A DNA stretch of 64,000 nucleotides, taken from assembly GCF_027943255.1 (NCBI RefSeq), contig NC_072896.1:124001-188000 (forward strand), in the 5' to 3' direction. The first letter of the stretch is position 1, and each line of letters opens with the position of its first letter. Source of the stretch: Anastrepha obliqua. Lineage: Eukaryota > Arthropoda > Insecta > Diptera > Tephritidae. Positions 61,661 to 64,000 of the stretch are shown one piece after another. Both the position numbers and the translations under genes were made by a program. The notes under the pieces are model-generated. The model saw only the letters and a list, made by a program, of their open reading frames with translations. It was not told the DNA's origin and did no database searches.

Positions 61661-61995
61661 GGCGGCCGCCGTAGCCGAATGGGTTGGTGCGTGATTACCA
61701 TTCGGAATTCACAGAGAGGTCGTTGGTTCGAATCTCGGTGAAAGCAAAATTAATAAAAACATTTTTCTAATAGCGGTCGCCCCTCGGCAGGCAATGGCAA
61801 ACCTCCGAGTGTATTTCTGCCATGAAAAAGCTCCTCATAAAAATATCTGCCGTTGGGAGTCGGCTTGAAACTGTAGGTCCCTCCATTTGTGGAACAACAT
61901 CAAGACGCACACCACAAATATGAGGAGGAGCTCGGCCAAACACCTAACAGAAGTGTACGCGCCAATTATTTATTTATTTTTATTTTTTTTATTTT
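61661..61995 (+). mobile_element. tRNA-derived SINE, most complete copy
   Basis: The head GCCGTAGCCGAATGGGTTGG (61669-61688) resembles Pol III box A with the D arm of a tRNA, and GGTTCGAATC at 61725-61734 is a perfect box-B core. The spacing suits a class II tRNA with a long variable arm, such as Ser or Leu, but the anticodon stem is not a functional tRNA. The body follows (CGGTCGCCCCTCGGCAGGC, CGAGTGTATTTCTGCC, TGCCGTTGGGAGTCGGCTTG, CCCTCCATTTGTGGAAC, GAGGAGGAGCTCGGCC), then the tail GTACGCGCCAATTATTT and a TTTAT-rich stretch. It would be mobilised by a partner LINE. Confidence 0.92.
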
Positions 61996-62328
61996 ATTCA
62001 TTTTTTCGAAATCCATATGGAACAGAATCCTGAGCACTTCCTCAAAACTCCTTAGAATCCTCCTTCCTAAAACTCCTTAGAATCCTCCAATTGCAGGCTC
62101 GCGGTAATATACAAGACTTCATCAGAGATCACAGTGCATTTTAGCCCAATGAAACTTAACTACTAATTTTGCAAATTGCTTGTTAAGATCTATAGATGTG
62201 CAACATCTCTCTGTCCGCTTACCTTCAGCTCTTTACAAATATATTTTTTAGTATTTTGGCCACATTTTTTGGTGAAATATTTTGTTTCTGTTTCATTTTC
62301 TTTTATGGTACTACTTTGGGGGCAATCA
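61996..62328. other. No recognisable gene; short direct repeat
   Basis: AAACTCCTTAGAATCCTCC is present twice within about 62045-62090. Otherwise nothing identified. Confidence 0.55.
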
Positions 62329-62559
62329 TCTATACTAATATTATAAAGAGGAAAACTTTGTTTGTTTGTTTGTTTGTTTGTAACGAATAGGCTCAAAAAC
62401 TACTGGACCGATTTCAAAAATTCTTTCACCATTCTAAAACTACATTATCCACGAGTAACATGGAGTACATTTTATTTTGGAAAAAAATAGGGTTCCGTAA
62501 GATATTTGGATTTTTCGGACACAAACTGAAAAAAATCTATATATAAAATAACGTCAACT

Positions 62560-63490
62560 TTTTGTGTGTGTTCGCTAACCGGCCGTGTCTGCACCGAATT
62601 AAACCAAACTTACACACATTGTTAAGAAGGTATTGAAGATGGTTTCCGTATAGTTTGGATACCTATTGGTGGATAGGGCTCGAGATATAGGTCAAAACGT
62701 GGACCCGGGTAACCTTCGGATGTGTATGTACAATATGGGTATCAAATGGAAGCTGTTGGTGAATGCTTTAGTTCAGAGTATTTTTCATGCCGCTCCGTGA
62801 CTGGGGTCTCGAGATATAGGTCAAAACGTGGACCCGGGTAACCTATGGTTGTGTATGTACAATATGGGTATCAAATGAAAGCTGTTGATAAGTGCTTTAA
62901 TACGGGGTAATTTTCATACCTATTGATGACTAGGGTCTCGAAATATATGCCAAAACGTGGACCCGCCGTGTCTTTGAACCGAATTAAACCAAACTTACAC
63001 ATATATAGTTTGAATACCTATTGGTGGATAGGGTCTCGAGATATAGGTCAAAACGTGGACCCGGGTAACCTTCGGATGTGTATGTACAATATGGGTATCA
63101 AATGGAAGCTGTTGGTGAATGCTTTAGTTCAGAGTATTTCCATCCGCTCCGTGACTAGGGTCTCGAGATAGAGACCAAAACGTGGACCCTAGAATGTGTT
63201 TGTAGAATATGGATATCAAATTGAAGCTGTTGGTGAATGCTTTAGTACAGAGTATTTTTCATGCCGCTCCGTGACTGGGGTCTCGAGATATAGGTCAAAA
63301 CGTGGACCCGGATAACCTTTGGTTGTGTATGTACAATATGGGTTTCAAACGAAAGCTGTTGATAAGTGCTTTAATACGGGGTAATTTTCATACCTATTGA
63401 TGACTAGGGTCTCGAAATATATGCCAAAACGTGGACCCGCCGTGTCTTTGCACCGAATTAAACCAAACTTACACACATTGGTAAGTAAGT
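62560..63490 (+). repeat. Helitron minisatellite, about seven diverged monomers
   Basis: Same unit types as the left array but in the opposite orientation: CACCGAATTAAACC...ATTGGTGGATAGGG, GACCCGGGTAACCTTCGG...GGTGAATGCTTTAG and GTTGATAAGTGCTTTAATAC. The copies show more differences and a truncated unit at about 62970-63020, and no 1384-bp higher-order period. Confidence 0.88.
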
Positions 63491-63919
63491 ATTGAAAATG
63501 GGTTTCGTAAAGTTTGGTTGTAATTCGGAGCAGTGGCAACGGGTACAGCGTTCTTTTCAGCCAGCCATAATGTTGCTTACTTTTTTAACGCTTGGGGCGG
63601 AACTGAACTGTCAAATTGACAGTGTGAGTTACAATGTGTCAATATTTCTTTCTGATTTGGATGCCATAAGGAAAAAACGTAAGTGCAACATGTAAAAATT
63701 GTTTGTGAATTTTTTTGGAGTGGATTTTGGAACAGTGAATAATTTCTTACGAAATTTGAGAATTTAATGTGAAATCCGAATGTTCAAATGAAATTATGTG
63801 TTCGTGGAAAAAACAATTTTTTTCGTTTTTTTTTTTTTTGAAAAATATAAATGGATAATGGTTAAAAAAGCTCCAATGCTTAATAAAACATATAAATTGA
63901 AACGAAAAATTCATGGATG

Positions 63920-63992
63920 ATCAGGAAAAAAGACGATTGTTTATTCATATGCGTTGATTTGAAATTTAAAAACAATCTTCTTTTTTCCTGAT
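63920..63992. repeat. 23-bp inverted repeat at the right edge
   Basis: The arm at 63920-63942 (ATCAGGAAAAAAGACGATTG...) is complementary to 63970-63992 with one mismatch; a 27-base loop separates them. It lies in the internal region of HelR. Confidence 0.85.
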
Positions 63993-64000
63993 TTTCAATT

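Larger units (their letters stand above)
62329..64000 (+). mobile_element. Helitron 5' portion with minisatellite (copy HelR)
   Basis: Starts TCTATACTAATATTATAAAG at 62329 after an A, followed by GGAAAACTTTG, a GTTT run and GGCTCAAAAACTACTGGACC, the same order as HelL (minus strand, 3941). A second terminus-like TCTATATATAAAATAACG follows at 62536. The minisatellite occupies about 62560-63480. After it come about 500 bp ending in a strong inverted repeat at the window edge. The element continues beyond 64000; no Rep-helicase gene is reached. Confidence 0.82.

Noticed and set aside
61661..61740. Possible functional tRNA gene
   Set aside because: Boxes A and B are present, but the acceptor and anticodon stems do not pair as in a tRNA, and the same block recurs with a common SINE body at several sites.

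Overview
This is nuclear DNA from a higher fly, most probably a tephritid fruit fly. It is AT-rich, full of TATGTACATACA-type microsatellites, and carries no intact host protein gene that I can name. The clues to tephritids are several rosa-like mariners with DD41D spacing, a tRNA-derived SINE present in at least ten pieces, and a dispersed tail repeat (AAAATGTGCGGGGGTATA...) that I associate with tephritids from memory. The window reads as one long intergenic or intronic stretch in which nearly every recognisable protein fragment comes from a transposable element.

Layout. 1-3941: 5' part of a Helitron on the minus strand, swollen by a minisatellite with a 1384-bp higher-order period. 6086-6544: short DD41D mariner deletion derivative. 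8588-11776: decayed Helitron with a broken Pif1-like helicase, interrupted by a mariner at 10155-11081. 13158-14423: near-full-length DD34D mariner. 18300-19009: mariner relic. 25496-26093: DD41D deletion derivative. 30367-30664: 74-bp tandem array. 31699-34900: pieces of non-LTR retrotransposons and SINEs. 43447-44395 and 57251-58197: two almost identical DD41D mariners. 44771-45092: MITE. 47201-47930: Tc1-like deletion derivative. 52250-52990: dead Jockey-type reverse transcriptase. 58595-59012: mariner relic. 62329-64000: a second Helitron of the same family as the left one, on the plus strand, with the same minisatellite.

Host signals are few and all inferred. The best is 35599-35844: a strong 3' splice site, about 200 bases without any ATG, then a first ATG followed after 13 codons by GTGAGT, so a possible first coding exon on the plus strand. 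Some 15 kb upstream, an initiator-like site at 20200 has a GGATG downstream element at exactly +28, followed by A-rich leader-like sequence. Together they suggest that the window may lie in the 5' introns of a large plus-strand gene, but I cannot identify it. A TATA-type promoter (4992) may be a gene start or part of a solo LTR.

The elements interact mostly as parasites of each other. A mariner sits in the Helitron helicase, and removing it with one TA copy restores the local reading frame. A SINE head abuts a non-LTR retrotransposon tail. One Helitron has two successive 5' termini. No virus, bacterial system or CRISPR array was seen.
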